A stretch of DNA of 46,699 nucleotides from CAZALT01 sp964485515 (GCA_964485515.1 CAZALT010000006.1:1-46699), one strand, 5' to 3'; numbered from the stretch's first letter, positions 14,694 to 24,210 are shown. Numbers and translations are program-made. The notes: a model not told the origin generated them from the letters alone.

Positions 14694-16424
14694 ATGTCCG
14701 ACAGCACCACCCACCTGCACGACCGCCACGCCCGGGGATCGCTCGATCGGTTCGAGATCGCCACCGACGTCCTCGTCATCGGCGGTGGCCCCGCGGCGAC
14801 CTGGGCGGCGATCCGCGCCCGCCAGGCGGGATCGGAGGTCGTGCTCGTCGACAAGGGCTACTGCGGGTCGAGCGGCGTGACGGCGTCGGCCGGAACCGGT
14901 GTCTGGTACGTGCCCCCGGAGCCCGAAGCGCGCGAGAAGGCCATGGCCAGCCGGGAGGCCATGGGCGGGCACCTCGCCGATCGCCGATGGATGCGGCGGG
15001 TGCTCGACGAGACCTGGGCTCGTGTCCCCGAGCTCGCCGACTGGGGCTATCCGTTCCCCATCGACGACGAGGGCGATCAGCAGCGGGGGTCGCTCCAGGG
15101 TCCGGAGTACATGAAGCGGATGCGACGCCGTGTGGTGCAGTCCGGTGTCCGCATCCTCGACCACAGCCCGGTGCTGGAGCTGCTCGTCGACCCGAGTGGA
15201 ACGGTCGTCGGTGCCAACGGCCTGCGCCGTCAGACCGGTCAGCCCTTCACGGTGCGGGCCAACGCCGTCGTGGTCGCCACCGGCGGGTGCGCGTTCTTGA
15301 GCCGGGCGCTTGGCACGAACCCGGACACCGGCGACGGACTGCTCTTGTCCGCAGAGACCGGCGCCCACCTCTCGGGCATGGAGTTCTCGAACTCGTACAG
15401 CATCGCCCCCGAAGCGACGTCGGTGACCAAGAGCGCCTTCTACTTCTGGGCGACCTTCTTCCACGAGGACGGTCGTCCCATCGAAGGTGCCGGCGCGCAG
15501 CGAGGACGGTCGGTGATCGCCAAGGCGTTGCTGACCGAGCCGGTCTACTGCCAGATCGACAACGCCACGCCCGAGGTCCAGGAGGTGATGCGGCGGTCGC
15601 AGCCCAACTTCTTCCAACCGCTCGATCGGCTGGGCATCGACCCGTTCACGGACCGCTTCCGGATCACCTTGCTGCTCGAGGGGACGGTGCGGGGCACCGG
15701 TGGGCTCCGCATCGTCGACGACGACTGCTCCACGACCGTGCCGGGGCTGTTCGCCGCGGGTGACGCCGCCACGCGTGAGCTGATCTGCGGTGGTTTCACC
15801 GGGGGAGGGAGCCACAACGCGGCATGGGCCATCTCGTCTGGCGTGTGGGCAGGAGCGGGCGCGGCCGCCTTCGCGGCGAGCGTCGGGCCCCGGGGCGCGA
15901 GCCGCCCGGCCGAGGCAGTCGGCGGCGCGGGCCTTCGCCCCACCGGCACACCCGGCGCACCCGACGACTACAAGGACGTCGTGCGCACGGTGCAGGGCGA
16001 GGTCGCCCCGTACGACCGCAACCTGTTCCGCACCGCCGAGCAGCTCACATCATCGCTCGGGGTGCTCGATGCCACCTGGACCCGGGTGCGTTCGTCGCTG
16101 CTGGCCCACGGCTCCGAATCGTTCAAGGCCCGCCAGGCCGCGGCGATGACCGCGACGGCCCGGTGGATGTACAACAGCGCGCTGGTGCGCACCGAGACGC
16201 GGGGCATGCACAAGCGGCTCGACTTCCCCGAGACCGACCCCGCTCAGCAGCACCGCATCTTGTCCGGCGGCCTCGACGAGGTCTGGACCGCGGTCGACCC
16301 AGCGAGCCTGGACCAGGAAGGTGGCCTGCTCGACCCGAACCGAGCTGATTCCGGTTCGGTTTCCGGTTCGGGTTCCGGTTCACGTGCCGGGTCCCCGGCG
16401 GTCGTGGGAGCAGGTGCGTCGTGA
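14694..16424 (+). CDS. AprA-like FAD-dependent oxidoreductase, copy 2
   Basis: This paralogue of the flavoprotein at 9417 is 576 residues long and, by eye, identical at about half of the positions. It has DVLVIGGGPAATWAA, VDKGYCGSSGVTASAG, ATGGCAFLSRALGTNPDTGDG, LEGTVRGTGGLRIVDDDC, GLFAAGDAATRE and a C-terminal VRTETRGMHKRLDFPE. It ends in a low-complexity Ser/Gly tail (SGSVSGSGSGSRAGS) that the first copy lacks. The ATG has AAGGAG 7 nt upstream. Like copy 1 it is coupled (GTGA) to its own AprB-like ferredoxin. Two diverged copies around one transporter suggest two substrates, two consecutive steps or a mixed complex (inference). Confidence 0.87.
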   Translation: MSDSTTHLHDRHARGSLDRFEIATDVLVIGGGPAATWAAIRARQAGSEVVLVDKGYCGSSGVTASAGTGVWYVPPEPEAREKAMASREAMGGHLADRRWMRRVLDETWARVPELADWGYPFPIDDEGDQQRGSLQGPEYMKRMRRRVVQSGVRILDHSPVLELLVDPSGTVVGANGLRRQTGQPFTVRANAVVVATGGCAFLSRALGTNPDTGDGLLLSAETGAHLSGMEFSNSYSIAPEATSVTKSAFYFWATFFHEDGRPIEGAGAQRGRSVIAKALLTEPVYCQIDNATPEVQEVMRRSQPNFFQPLDRLGIDPFTDRFRITLLLEGTVRGTGGLRIVDDDCSTTVPGLFAAGDAATRELICGGFTGGGSHNAAWAISSGVWAGAGAAAFAASVGPRGASRPAEAVGGAGLRPTGTPGAPDDYKDVVRTVQGEVAPYDRNLFRTAEQLTSSLGVLDATWTRVRSSLLAHGSESFKARQAAAMTATARWMYNSALVRTETRGMHKRLDFPETDPAQQHRILSGGLDEVWTAVDPASLDQEGGLLDPNRADSGSVSGSGSGSRAGSPAVVGAGAS

Positions 16425-16842
16425 TCGAGGTCATCAGCGCCGATCGGTGCATCGACTGCGACCTGTGCGTGAAGGTCTGCCCCACCAACGTGTTCGACCC
16501 CGTTCCCGACGGTCATCCGGTCATCGCACGCCAGGACGACTGCCAGACCTGTTTCCTGTGCGAAGCGTATTGCCCGGTCGACGCCATGTTCGTCGCTCCG
16601 GTCACCGACCCCGTCCCGGTCGGGTCGGACTTCCTCGACGAGCAGTACCTGATCGAGGCCAACCTCCTCGGCAAGTACCGCCGCGACCTGGGATGGTCCA
16701 AAGGGCTTCAGCCGACCGCCGGAACCGAGGAGGGGTGGCGCCTGTTCTCGCAGTTCGCCGGCCTCGTCTCGAACAAACCGGCTTCGGCCGCCCCTCCATC
16801 CTCAGCGCCATCGGAGATGAGTCCGCAGGTCAGCCGGGGTGT

Positions 16843-16864
<22 letters not shown>
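16421..16864 (+). CDS. AprB-like ferredoxin, 2x[4Fe-4S], copy 2
   Basis: The 147-residue partner of the second flavoprotein has cluster motifs CIDCDLCVKVCP and CQTCFLCEAYCP, followed by a tail that is longer than in copy 1 and ends in a Ser/Ala/Pro-rich stretch. The GTG overlaps the preceding stop. The last 22 bases (16843-16864) overlap the 3' end of the RNase P RNA gene on the other strand, so the tail beyond about residue 115 may be a late extension. It is the last gene of the operon. Confidence 0.88.
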
Positions 16865-17214
<350 letters not shown>

Positions 17215-17281
17215 CCGGCCAGTGTGCCACGCCAGGACCGACCGCGACGCGGCGCGGCCGGACGATCTGACGGCGGGTAGA

Positions 17282-18022
17282 TCAGCTCTCGGGGACGAAC
17301 GCCTTGGAGGGCACCCGAGCGCCGCGCGAGATGGTCGGCGTCGGTGCGGCCGCACCGCCCTGGAGGAGGTACACGGACGAGATCTGCCGAGCCGACACGA
17401 AGCCGACGGTGGCCACCGCCTCACGGAGCTGCGGCGTCGACATCACCTCGGCGGCGAAGACGTAGGTCTGGGCCAGGGTGTTCTCGATGGTGACGGCCAG
17501 GGCCAGCACGTCCTTCGGGGCAGCGAGGGTGGCCACCCCGGCATCGACGACAGACGTCATGAAGTACGAGTTCGGTTCCGTGTAGGGCTGGCCGCCGGCG
17601 AGCGCGGTCTGCGCCTCGAAGTAGGTCACGTGCGACGTGTGGCGCTCGACCAGGAGCTCGAACGTGGGAAGCACGTTGGGCCCGGCCTCGAACGGCGCCT
17701 GGGCCAACTGCTGGATCCCCTGGATCGCGGCGAGCTCGAGCGATTGCGCCGTGCGCAAGAGGGTGACGTCGAGCTCGGGGCCGACCACCTCGGTGGTCGC
17801 GTTCGACGTCGTCGGTGCGGTTCCGCTGAGGGGGAAGTCGTCGCTGGTGTCGACGTCCTGGCCGCAGGCCGCGATGAACGCGGCCGCCGCGACGCCTGCG
17901 CTGCCAGCGAAGAGGAAGCGGCGGCGATTCGGGTGTCCGGCGACGGGCGTGGTCTCGTCGGGGGTGTTCACGGTGGGTACGTCTCCTGAATCCGGGATCG
18001 AGCTCGTGTCGGGGCGGATCAC
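17282..18022 (-). CDS. Tat-exported ferritin-like domain protein 1
   Basis: The 246-residue protein has a Tat signal (PNRRRFLFAG at about residues 32-41, then an Ala-rich helix ending AAFIAACG). The Cys there makes a lipid anchor possible. A four-helix ferritin-like domain follows (TLLRTAQSLELAAIQGIQQL, LLVERHTSHVTYFEAQTAL, VLALAVTIENTLAQTYVFAAEV, REAVATVGFVSARQISSVYLL). Glu and His residues in these helices could bind a di-metal centre, but a full E/ExxH set is not obvious. The GTG overlaps the stop of the upstream ferritin-like gene (GTGA). The pair is common in this group of bacteria; its function is unknown. Confidence 0.82.
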   Translation of the reverse strand: MIRPDTSSIPDSGDVPTVNTPDETTPVAGHPNRRRFLFAGSAGVAAAAFIAACGQDVDTSDDFPLSGTAPTTSNATTEVVGPELDVTLLRTAQSLELAAIQGIQQLAQAPFEAGPNVLPTFELLVERHTSHVTYFEAQTALAGGQPYTEPNSYFMTSVVDAGVATLAAPKDVLALAVTIENTLAQTYVFAAEVMSTPQLREAVATVGFVSARQISSVYLLQGGAAAPTPTISRGARVPSKAFVPES

Positions 18023-18732
18023 GCCGACGGCAGGGGGTAGGCGCCGGTGGTGGGCTGGGTCGGCGGCAGGGTCTCCTCGATGGGCAGACCGAGGCTGGTG
18101 CCGAGGCCGAAGGCGTGCTGGCCGTCGACCGGGCCGGCCCCGACGAGGACCGCGGTGACCGACGCGTCCTCGGCGAGACCCGTCGCCACGAGGAAGGTGG
18201 CGGCCAGGTTCGACTCGAGGGTGAAGAACACCTGGTAGAGGGCCCGCTCCTGCGCGGTGATGTCATCGGGGTTGCGGGCGGAGGTGACCTCGTTGATCAC
18301 CTGGGTGGTCACCGCGCTGTCGGCAGGTGTCGGCGTTGCGCCCGTCTCGGCGCCTCGGACGCTGGCGAGCGCCTTGACGTGCGCCTCGTGGTGGCGGCGA
18401 TAGCTGGCGAACAGCTGCGCGGTGGCGGGAAGCAGCGACGTGATCGCCAGCGTCGAGGCGTAGGCCTCGACGGCCGCGGTCTCGAGCGCTTCGAGGCCCG
18501 TCACGATGGCTGTGTCGGTGGGCGAGAGCGTGGCGTCGTCCCCGCTGTCCTGCGCCGCGGCGGCCGACGCGAACACGGTGCCGGGGATGGCCACGGCGCC
18601 TGCGACGGCTGCGCCGCCGAGACCGAGCTTGCGCACGAACTGGCGTCGCGAGCCCTCGCCGATCCGGGAGATCGCGGTGGTCGGATCGTCGTCGTGCTTG
18701 GTGGGCGAACCCACCGGCCGGCGGATGCTCAT
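18019..18732 (-). CDS. Tat-exported ferritin-like domain protein 2
   Basis: The 237-residue protein has Tat motif SRRQFVRKL (about residues 28-36), a hydrophobic segment and cleavage near ASAAAAQ. The ferritin-like helices contain ETAAVEAYASTLAITSLL, ASYRRHHEAHVKALASV (HHEAH could bind metal) and RALYQVFFTLESNLAATFL. The ATG has GGAAGGA 11 nt upstream; the frame is open far upstream, but that stretch has no homology-like features. It is coupled to a second ferritin-like gene. Both proteins should act outside the membrane; a structural or redox role is guesswork. Confidence 0.83.
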   Translation of the reverse strand: MSIRRPVGSPTKHDDDPTTAISRIGEGSRRQFVRKLGLGGAAVAGAVAIPGTVFASAAAAQDSGDDATLSPTDTAIVTGLEALETAAVEAYASTLAITSLLPATAQLFASYRRHHEAHVKALASVRGAETGATPTPADSAVTTQVINEVTSARNPDDITAQERALYQVFFTLESNLAATFLVATGLAEDASVTAVLVGAGPVDGQHAFGLGTSLGLPIEETLPPTQPTTGAYPLPSA

Positions 18733-18974
18733 CGTCGTGTGGTCCTTCCTTGCCTGGCGGCGTTCCTGGCCTCGGCCTGGCGGCGTCTGGCCCTGCTCCG
18801 ACTGACTCGTGGTGCCTCCGGATGCCTCGACCCGGCCGATGGCGGCGCGGTTCGGGGCTCGTTCGGACCGTGGGAACGGTAGTCGGATCCTGAGCTTTGC
18901 CGATTCCGGCCCCTCTGAGCACATCGGGAGCGAGGACAGGTCGTGCGACGCGGCCCGTCGGGGCTCGGCCGGTG
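18733..18974. other. intergenic region, promoter of the ferritin-like pair expected
   Basis: This 242-bp gap holds no convincing gene. On the minus strand TACCGT (about 18880-18885) could be a -10 box for the ferritin-like operon, but no matching -35 is evident. No hairpin terminator for the upstream glycerol kinase gene is seen. Confidence 0.4.
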
Positions 18975-20414
18975 TCAGAAGTCGAGCTCGGACAGCTCGC
19001 CGTACCAGCCGGAGGCCCGCGCGACCGCGGTGGCCCATCGCTCGCGGTCGAGCGGTGCCCCGGGCTCGACGGTGGTCTTCGGGCGCCAGGTGGCCGCGAG
19101 GTCGGACCAGTCGCCCCAGGTCCCGATGGCCAGACCGGCGAGGAGCCCGGCGCCGAGGGTCGTCGCCTCGACCACCGGTGAGACCTCGACGACTCGTCGG
19201 CTGGCGTCGGCGAGCGCCTGGACGAACGTCGGGTTCTGGCTCATGCCGCCGTCGACGCGGAGGTTTCCGATGGTGGTGCCGCTGTCGGCCTCGGTGGCCT
19301 CGATGAGGTCGGTTCCCCGGTGGGCGATGCCTTCGAGCACGGCTCGGACGATCTCGGGCCGTCCTGACCCGCGGGTGAGGCCGAGGAGGGTGCCGCGTGC
19401 GCCGTAGTCCCAGTGCGGAGTGCCGAGACCGAGCAGGGCGGGCACGTAGCTGACTCCGTCGGTCGTGTCGCAGCGAGCGGCGACGTCGTGGGAGGCGTCG
19501 ACCGTGTCGATGATGGCCAGGTCGTCGCGCAGCCACTCGACGTTCGTGCCGGCCGAGAGCATGATCGCCTCGAGCCCCCAGGTGACCGAGCCCCCGACCT
19601 TTGATGTGACGATCGGGAACGTGCCGGCCTCGCCGCGGGTCGGGAACGACGGGCGCTGGGGGCCGACCACGAGGTCGAGCATGCCGCCGGTGCCGAAGGT
19701 GGCCTTGGCCGAACCGGCCGTGACGCAGCCCTGGCCGACGAGCGACGCCTGCTGATCGCCTGCCACGCCGGTGATCGGGGGGTTCCCGTCGAGCGCCGAG
19801 GCGACGGCGAGGTCGCCGCTCGAGTCGACGATGGTGGGCAGCACGCGGCGGGGGATCCCGAGCTTGTCGAGCACCGCGTCGTCCCAGGCTCCCTGGGCGT
19901 CGACGAGGCCGGTGACGCCGGCGTTGGTGAGATCGGTGATGTGCGATGCGCCGCGGGTGAGGTGCCAGATGATCCAGGTGTCGACGGTGCCGAAGCAGAT
20001 GTCGCGGTCACGATCGGGGTCGATCTGGTCGAGCAGGTGCGAGAGCTTCGTGGCCGACTGGTTCGGGGCGAGGCGCAGGCCGTCGGCCTGGAGCACGAGG
20101 CAGTCGCCGAGCGTGCGGAGGTCCTGCCATCCCAATCCCGGTGCGAGCGCCTTGCCCGAGGCCCGGTCCCACACCACGGTCGAGGCGCGCTGGTTGGCGA
20201 TGCCGACCGCGGCGACCGGGCCGTGGGCGGCGAGCACCCGTCGAGCGACCGCGAGGGCGTCGACCGCGAGCCGGTCGGCGTCGAACTCGACGAGGCCGGG
20301 CGCCGGGGTCGACGGGAGCGACGTGACCCGCTGCTCGTCGATGATCGTGGCGTCGGCCGTGACGATGGCGGCGCGCAGCGAGCTCGTGCCGATGTCGATC
20401 ACCAGGATGCTCAT
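18975..20414 (-). CDS. glpK: glycerol kinase (FGGY family)
   Basis: This is a carbohydrate kinase of 479 residues. N-terminal ATPase motif DIGTSSLRAAIV, NQRASTVVWDRASG, a central GVAGDQQASLVGQG with the likely catalytic Asp, KATFGTGGMLDL, and a C-terminal VDGGMSQNPTFVQALAD all fit glycerol kinase. The segment NQSATKLSHLLDQ replaces the usual FSGTK/FSATK stretch but keeps its form. It probably phosphorylates glycerol to glycerol-3-phosphate in the cytoplasm. It is the last gene of a minus-strand operon with glpD and an ether-lipid synthase homologue, and its ATG overlaps the preceding stop. A kinase for another polyol is possible. Confidence 0.85.
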   Translation of the reverse strand: MSILVIDIGTSSLRAAIVTADATIIDEQRVTSLPSTPAPGLVEFDADRLAVDALAVARRVLAAHGPVAAVGIANQRASTVVWDRASGKALAPGLGWQDLRTLGDCLVLQADGLRLAPNQSATKLSHLLDQIDPDRDRDICFGTVDTWIIWHLTRGASHITDLTNAGVTGLVDAQGAWDDAVLDKLGIPRRVLPTIVDSSGDLAVASALDGNPPITGVAGDQQASLVGQGCVTAGSAKATFGTGGMLDLVVGPQRPSFPTRGEAGTFPIVTSKVGGSVTWGLEAIMLSAGTNVEWLRDDLAIIDTVDASHDVAARCDTTDGVSYVPALLGLGTPHWDYGARGTLLGLTRGSGRPEIVRAVLEGIAHRGTDLIEATEADSGTTIGNLRVDGGMSQNPTFVQALADASRRVVEVSPVVEATTLGAGLLAGLAIGTWGDWSDLAATWRPKTTVEPGAPLDRERWATAVARASGWYGELSELDF

Positions 20415-20914
20415 CGTCTGTCCTCGTCGGTCTGGTCGGTCTCGTCGTCCTCGTCGGTCTCGTCGTCCTCGTCGGTCTGGTCGGTCTCGTCGTCCTCGGT
20501 GGCGTGGGCGGTCCGACCCTGTTCCGTGTCGGCCAGGTTCGCTTGCCGACTGGCGAACAGTCCGCCCACCGTGCCGAGGCACGCGCCGAGCAACACGGCG
20601 TAGACGAGCGCGAGCGGGTTCGAGAACGAGCCGCGGGCGACGCTGTAGGCGACCTGGACGACGAGGAACGTGGCGGCGCCCGCCAGCGCGCCGTTGACCG
20701 CGAAGCCCGCCCTCGCGGTGCGTGCCGCGGCGTACCCGCCGAAGACCGCCGACAGCAGGAGCAGCCCGAGCTTGAGGATCGTGATGACCGGGGAGCTCGC
20801 CGAGCCGTCGCGGTCGAACAGTCCGACGGCGACCGCGATCGGCACCGAGAACACGGCCGAGCTGAACAGGCCCCATGCCACGGCGTTCACGCGGATCTGA
20901 CCGGAGGTGCTCAC
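20411..20914 (-). CDS. small four-helix membrane protein with acidic repeat tail
   Basis: The 167-residue protein has hydrophobic segments at about 11-31, 43-65, 70-92 and 100-121. Its cytoplasmic-looking tail (139-165) consists almost only of Asp, Glu and Thr (DDETDQTDED repeats), encoded by an imperfect 9/18/27-bp tandem repeat at 20415-20500. The GTG start overlaps the stop of the FAD enzyme gene upstream and its stop overlaps the ATG of glpK, so it is firmly part of the operon. It resembles small uncharacterised membrane proteins of actinobacteria. The function is unknown; aiding lipid or glycerol handling is only suggested by position. Confidence 0.8.
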   Translation of the reverse strand: MSTSGQIRVNAVAWGLFSSAVFSVPIAVAVGLFDRDGSASSPVITILKLGLLLLSAVFGGYAAARTARAGFAVNGALAGAATFLVVQVAYSVARGSFSNPLALVYAVLLGACLGTVGGLFASRQANLADTEQGRTAHATEDDETDQTDEDDETDEDDETDQTDEDRR

Positions 20915-22434
20915 CAGGCGATCTCCGACGGCGCGTTCGCGAACGGGTCGGGCAGACCGAGCTTGCCGGGGTTGAGGATGCCGTGCGGGTCGAGGGCGGC
21001 CTTCACCGAGGCGACGAGGTCGAGGCCCCCGCCGAGCGCGTCGCGCATGAACCGGGCGCGGTTGATGCCGACGCCGTGGTGGTGGCTGAGCGTGCCACCG
21101 TGGGCGAGCACGCAGCGCGTGCCGACATCCCACACCTGCCGGTAGAAGGCGTCCTTCGCAGCTTGGTCATCGCCCTCGGGCTTGCCGCCGAAGGTGAAGT
21201 AGAGACACGCCCCGTCGAGGTAGGCATGGGACTGGTGGGCCGACACGGCGAGGACGCCGGGCACGGCACCTATGGCGTCGAGCGTCGCCCGGTAGATCCC
21301 GGGGAGGGCACCCCACGGACCGGTGATCTCCATGGTGTCGACGACGGCACCGATGCGGATGAGCGATTCGAGCGCGTCGACGTTGTTGCGGTGCGCCATC
21401 CACGTGTCGACGAGAGCGGCGTCGAGCGGCAACGACACCTGCGTCTCCTCTTCGACGACCTCCATGACCGCGTCGACCAGGATCGGGTCGCCCTCGTCGC
21501 GGACGAGCAGCGGGGCGATGTCGCCGGTGCCGAAGTTCCGCTCGCCCTCGATGGCGTCGTAGAGGCGCACGACGGCGGGGTTGGCGCCGCGGCGGGCGAT
21601 GCGTCGGCACGCCTCGAGACCGTCCTCGAAGGTGGCGAACCCGACCGCGTGCTGGCGATGGTGGGTGGGCACGGGGCGGGCGCGCAGCCGCGCGCCGACG
21701 ATGATGCCGAGGGTCCCCTCCGACCCCACGAACACCTGGTTGAGGTCGGGCCCGGCGGCGGCCCGAGCGTTGCCCCCGGTGGCGATGATGCGACCGTCGG
21801 CGAGCGCGACGTCGAGGCCCACCACGATGTCTTCGATCTTGCCGTAGCGGTTCGAGAGCTGACCGGCCCCGCGGCAGGCCAGCCACCCGCCCACGGTCGA
21901 CAGCGCCATCGACTGCGGCCAGTGGCCGACCGTGAGCCCGTGGTCGCGTTGCAGATCAGCTTCGAAGTGGTCCCCGAAGGTGCCCGGAAGCACGTCGACG
22001 ACGAGGGAGACGGGGTCGACCGAGCGGATGCCGGACAGGCCGCAGAGGTCGAGCACCACCCCGCCGTGCACGGGCACCGATCCGCCGACGACCCCGCTGC
22101 GGCCCGCCGCGGCGGTGACGGGCACTCGAGCCTGGTTGCAGCGACCGAGCACGGCTGCCACCTGATCGGGCGCGGTCGGCGAGACCACGATCGCGCCCCG
22201 CGCCGCGACCTGTCCGTCCAACGCCCACGTCATGGCCACGGGCCACCAGTCCCGGCTGCTCTCGGTGAGGCGCTCGTCGTCCACGGAGACCGCGCAGATC
22301 GCGGCGAGCTCGTCGACGAGTTGGTCGGGGACAGGGACCTGGGGCGTGTCGAGACGGGCAGTCGCACCCGCGGCACCGCCGGCGATCTCGATGGGCGGGG
22401 TGGGCCGTCCCGGGCCGAGCGGGGTGGCCGTCAT
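20911..22434 (-). CDS. FAD-linked oxidase, alkylglycerone-phosphate synthase-like
   Basis: The 507-residue enzyme has a PCMH-type FAD domain (IVVSPTAPDQVAAVLGRCNQ, GVVLDLCGL, VDVLPGTFGDHFE, SNRYGKIEDIVVG, FVGSEGTLGIIVGARLR) and a C-terminal vanillyl-alcohol-oxidase-type cap. The motif SHHHGVGINRARF near the C-terminus matches the active-site His cluster of alkyl-DHAP synthase, the enzyme that swaps an acyl for an alkyl chain in ether-lipid synthesis. D-lactate or glycolate oxidases of the same fold lack the HHHGVG pattern as far as I know. It lies between glpD and a membrane protein with overlaps on both sides, which fits glycerolipid metabolism. Confidence 0.83.
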   Translation of the reverse strand: MTATPLGPGRPTPPIEIAGGAAGATARLDTPQVPVPDQLVDELAAICAVSVDDERLTESSRDWWPVAMTWALDGQVAARGAIVVSPTAPDQVAAVLGRCNQARVPVTAAAGRSGVVGGSVPVHGGVVLDLCGLSGIRSVDPVSLVVDVLPGTFGDHFEADLQRDHGLTVGHWPQSMALSTVGGWLACRGAGQLSNRYGKIEDIVVGLDVALADGRIIATGGNARAAAGPDLNQVFVGSEGTLGIIVGARLRARPVPTHHRQHAVGFATFEDGLEACRRIARRGANPAVVRLYDAIEGERNFGTGDIAPLLVRDEGDPILVDAVMEVVEEETQVSLPLDAALVDTWMAHRNNVDALESLIRIGAVVDTMEITGPWGALPGIYRATLDAIGAVPGVLAVSAHQSHAYLDGACLYFTFGGKPEGDDQAAKDAFYRQVWDVGTRCVLAHGGTLSHHHGVGINRARFMRDALGGGLDLVASVKAALDPHGILNPGKLGLPDPFANAPSEIAW

Positions 22435-24146
22435 CGGGCCCCTCGGTCGCGGTCGTCGACGGCGGGGTGAGCAGCGGCGCCTGCCGCGGTGCGCTCCTCG
22501 GCGATGAGCGCACGGTAGGCGGCCACTTGGGCGGCCTGGTCGGTGGCGCCCCAACCCAGGTCGTCGGCCATGAGCGAGGCCACGTCGTCGGCCGCTCGGG
22601 CGCTCGCGTCGCGAGCGAACAACCGTGCTCGGGTGCGGCGGGACAAGACGTCGTCGACCGAGCGCGCCATCTCGTAGCGGGCGGCGTAGATCGCTTCGGC
22701 CCGGAGGTAGGGGAGGCCGTCGACGAGGGGCTGACCCAACGACGGGTCGTGCTCGATCATGGCCAGGAGCGTGCGGGCTTCGCCGCCGTGCCGGCCCACC
22801 AGGTGTTCCACACCGAGGCGTCCGATCGTCGGGTTTCGGAGCGAGCGTGCGGCCTCGTGGCCCGCCGCGCCGCGCAACCTGAGCCGCTTCGTGCGGCTGT
22901 GGCGTTGCACCCGGTCGAGGATGGAGCGTCGTCCGGAGCCCGCCCGCAAGGGTGGCAGGACCTCTTCGAGCACGACGTCGACGGTGTCGGCCGCCATCTC
23001 TCGATAGGTGGTGAGCTTGCCGCCGGTGACCGACACGACGCCGCTGGCGGATCGTCGGACCTGGTGGCGACGCGACAGGTCGGCGGTGTTGCCGGTCGAT
23101 GCTGCGGCGACGAGGGGTCGGAGCCCGGCCCAGGTCCCGACGATGTCGGACGCCGCGATGGGGTTCGTCACCACGTCGTTGATGGCGTCGAGCAGGTAGG
23201 CGATGTCGTCGACCGTGCACGGCGGGTCGTCGATCGGTCCGTCGTAGTCGGTGTCGGTGGTGCCGATGTAGGTGACGTCGCCCCATGGCACCACGAACAC
23301 CGAACGGCCGTCGCGGCGCACCGGGATGACCGCGGCGATGTCGTTGCCGACGAGGTGCCACGGCACGCTGATGTGGATCCCCTTGGCGGGTCGGATGGAT
23401 CGGGGGTGGGTGCCCTCGTCGATGGCCCGGACGTCGTCGGACCACACGCCAGCGGCGTTGATGACAGCATCGGCGCGCACCTCGATCGTGTCGCCGTCGA
23501 CGGCGACGGTGGCGCCGGTGGCCCGACCGGCGGCGTCCTTGGTGATCGACTCGACCCGCACCCCGTTCATGGCGACGGCGTTGTGGTCGAGCACCGCGGT
23601 GCGGATGATCTCGAGGGTGAGTCGGGCATCGTCGGCCTGCGCGTCGTAGTACAGGTAGGACGACGCGAGCCGGTCGGGGTCGAGCGAGGGCATGTGACGC
23701 CGCGCTTCAGACGCGCTGATGCGGCGGTGCAGCCGACCGATGCGCAGTCCGCCGGTGAGGTCGTAGCCCCACAGAGCGGTGCCGAGCGCCCGCGACAGCT
23801 TCTTGGAGATGACCCCGCCCGACCCGCGGAACACGGGGAGGAGGAAGGGCAGGACCTGCACGAGGTGCGGGGCGTTCTTGCGCAGCCGTTGACGTTCGTG
23901 CAGCGCCTCGTAGACCAGGCGGGGGTCGTCTTGGAGGTAGCGCAGGCCACCGTGGATGAGCTTCGAGGACTTCGATGACGTGCCCGACGCGAAGTCGTGC
24001 CGTTCGACGAGCGCGGTGCGCAGGCCGCGGGACGCGGCGTCGAGCGCGCATCCCGCTCCGGTGATGCCCCCGCCGATCACGAGGACATCGAAGTGTCCCT
24101 CCGCGAGGCGGTGTCTGGCGACGGATCGATCGAAGTCGCCGGTCAT
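22431..24146 (-). CDS. glpD: glycerol-3-phosphate dehydrogenase, FAD-dependent
   Basis: This membrane-associated flavoenzyme oxidises glycerol-3-phosphate to dihydroxyacetone phosphate and passes electrons to quinone. Seen: FAD motif FDVLVIGGGITGAGCALDAASRG, the GlpD signature SSKSSKLIHGGLRYL, VINAAGVWSDD, TDTDYDGP, SVTGGKLTTYREMA and the C-terminal helical domain. From the ATG at 24146 it has 571 residues; another ATG three codons upstream (24155) is equally possible, and neither has a clear ribosome site. It heads the operon glpD, ether-lipid-synthase-like, membrane protein, glpK, with 4-bp overlaps throughout. Its product, DHAP, is the precursor used by alkyl-DHAP synthesis. Confidence 0.92.
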   Translation of the reverse strand: MTGDFDRSVARHRLAEGHFDVLVIGGGITGAGCALDAASRGLRTALVERHDFASGTSSKSSKLIHGGLRYLQDDPRLVYEALHERQRLRKNAPHLVQVLPFLLPVFRGSGGVISKKLSRALGTALWGYDLTGGLRIGRLHRRISASEARRHMPSLDPDRLASSYLYYDAQADDARLTLEIIRTAVLDHNAVAMNGVRVESITKDAAGRATGATVAVDGDTIEVRADAVINAAGVWSDDVRAIDEGTHPRSIRPAKGIHISVPWHLVGNDIAAVIPVRRDGRSVFVVPWGDVTYIGTTDTDYDGPIDDPPCTVDDIAYLLDAINDVVTNPIAASDIVGTWAGLRPLVAAASTGNTADLSRRHQVRRSASGVVSVTGGKLTTYREMAADTVDVVLEEVLPPLRAGSGRRSILDRVQRHSRTKRLRLRGAAGHEAARSLRNPTIGRLGVEHLVGRHGGEARTLLAMIEHDPSLGQPLVDGLPYLRAEAIYAARYEMARSVDDVLSRRTRARLFARDASARAADDVASLMADDLGWGATDQAAQVAAYRALIAEERTAAGAAAHPAVDDRDRGAR

Positions 24147-24210
24147 GGGTGCCATCTTCGCCCAAAACGCGGCGGCCCATCCCGCAACGTGCCCGACGGC
24201 CTCGGTCGGT

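Noticed and set aside
9417..16424. Dissimilatory adenylylsulfate reductase (true AprAB)
   Set aside because: The fold is similar, but Sat, Qmo and Dsr genes are missing from the window, the genes flank a sulfonate-type importer, and the copies are shorter and duplicated.
18733..19536. Long N-terminal extension of the second ferritin-like protein
   Set aside because: The frame runs on through the glycerol kinase gene in another frame and is Arg/His/Pro-rich; the ATG at 18732 with GGAAGGA before it and a Tat signal after it is the real start.
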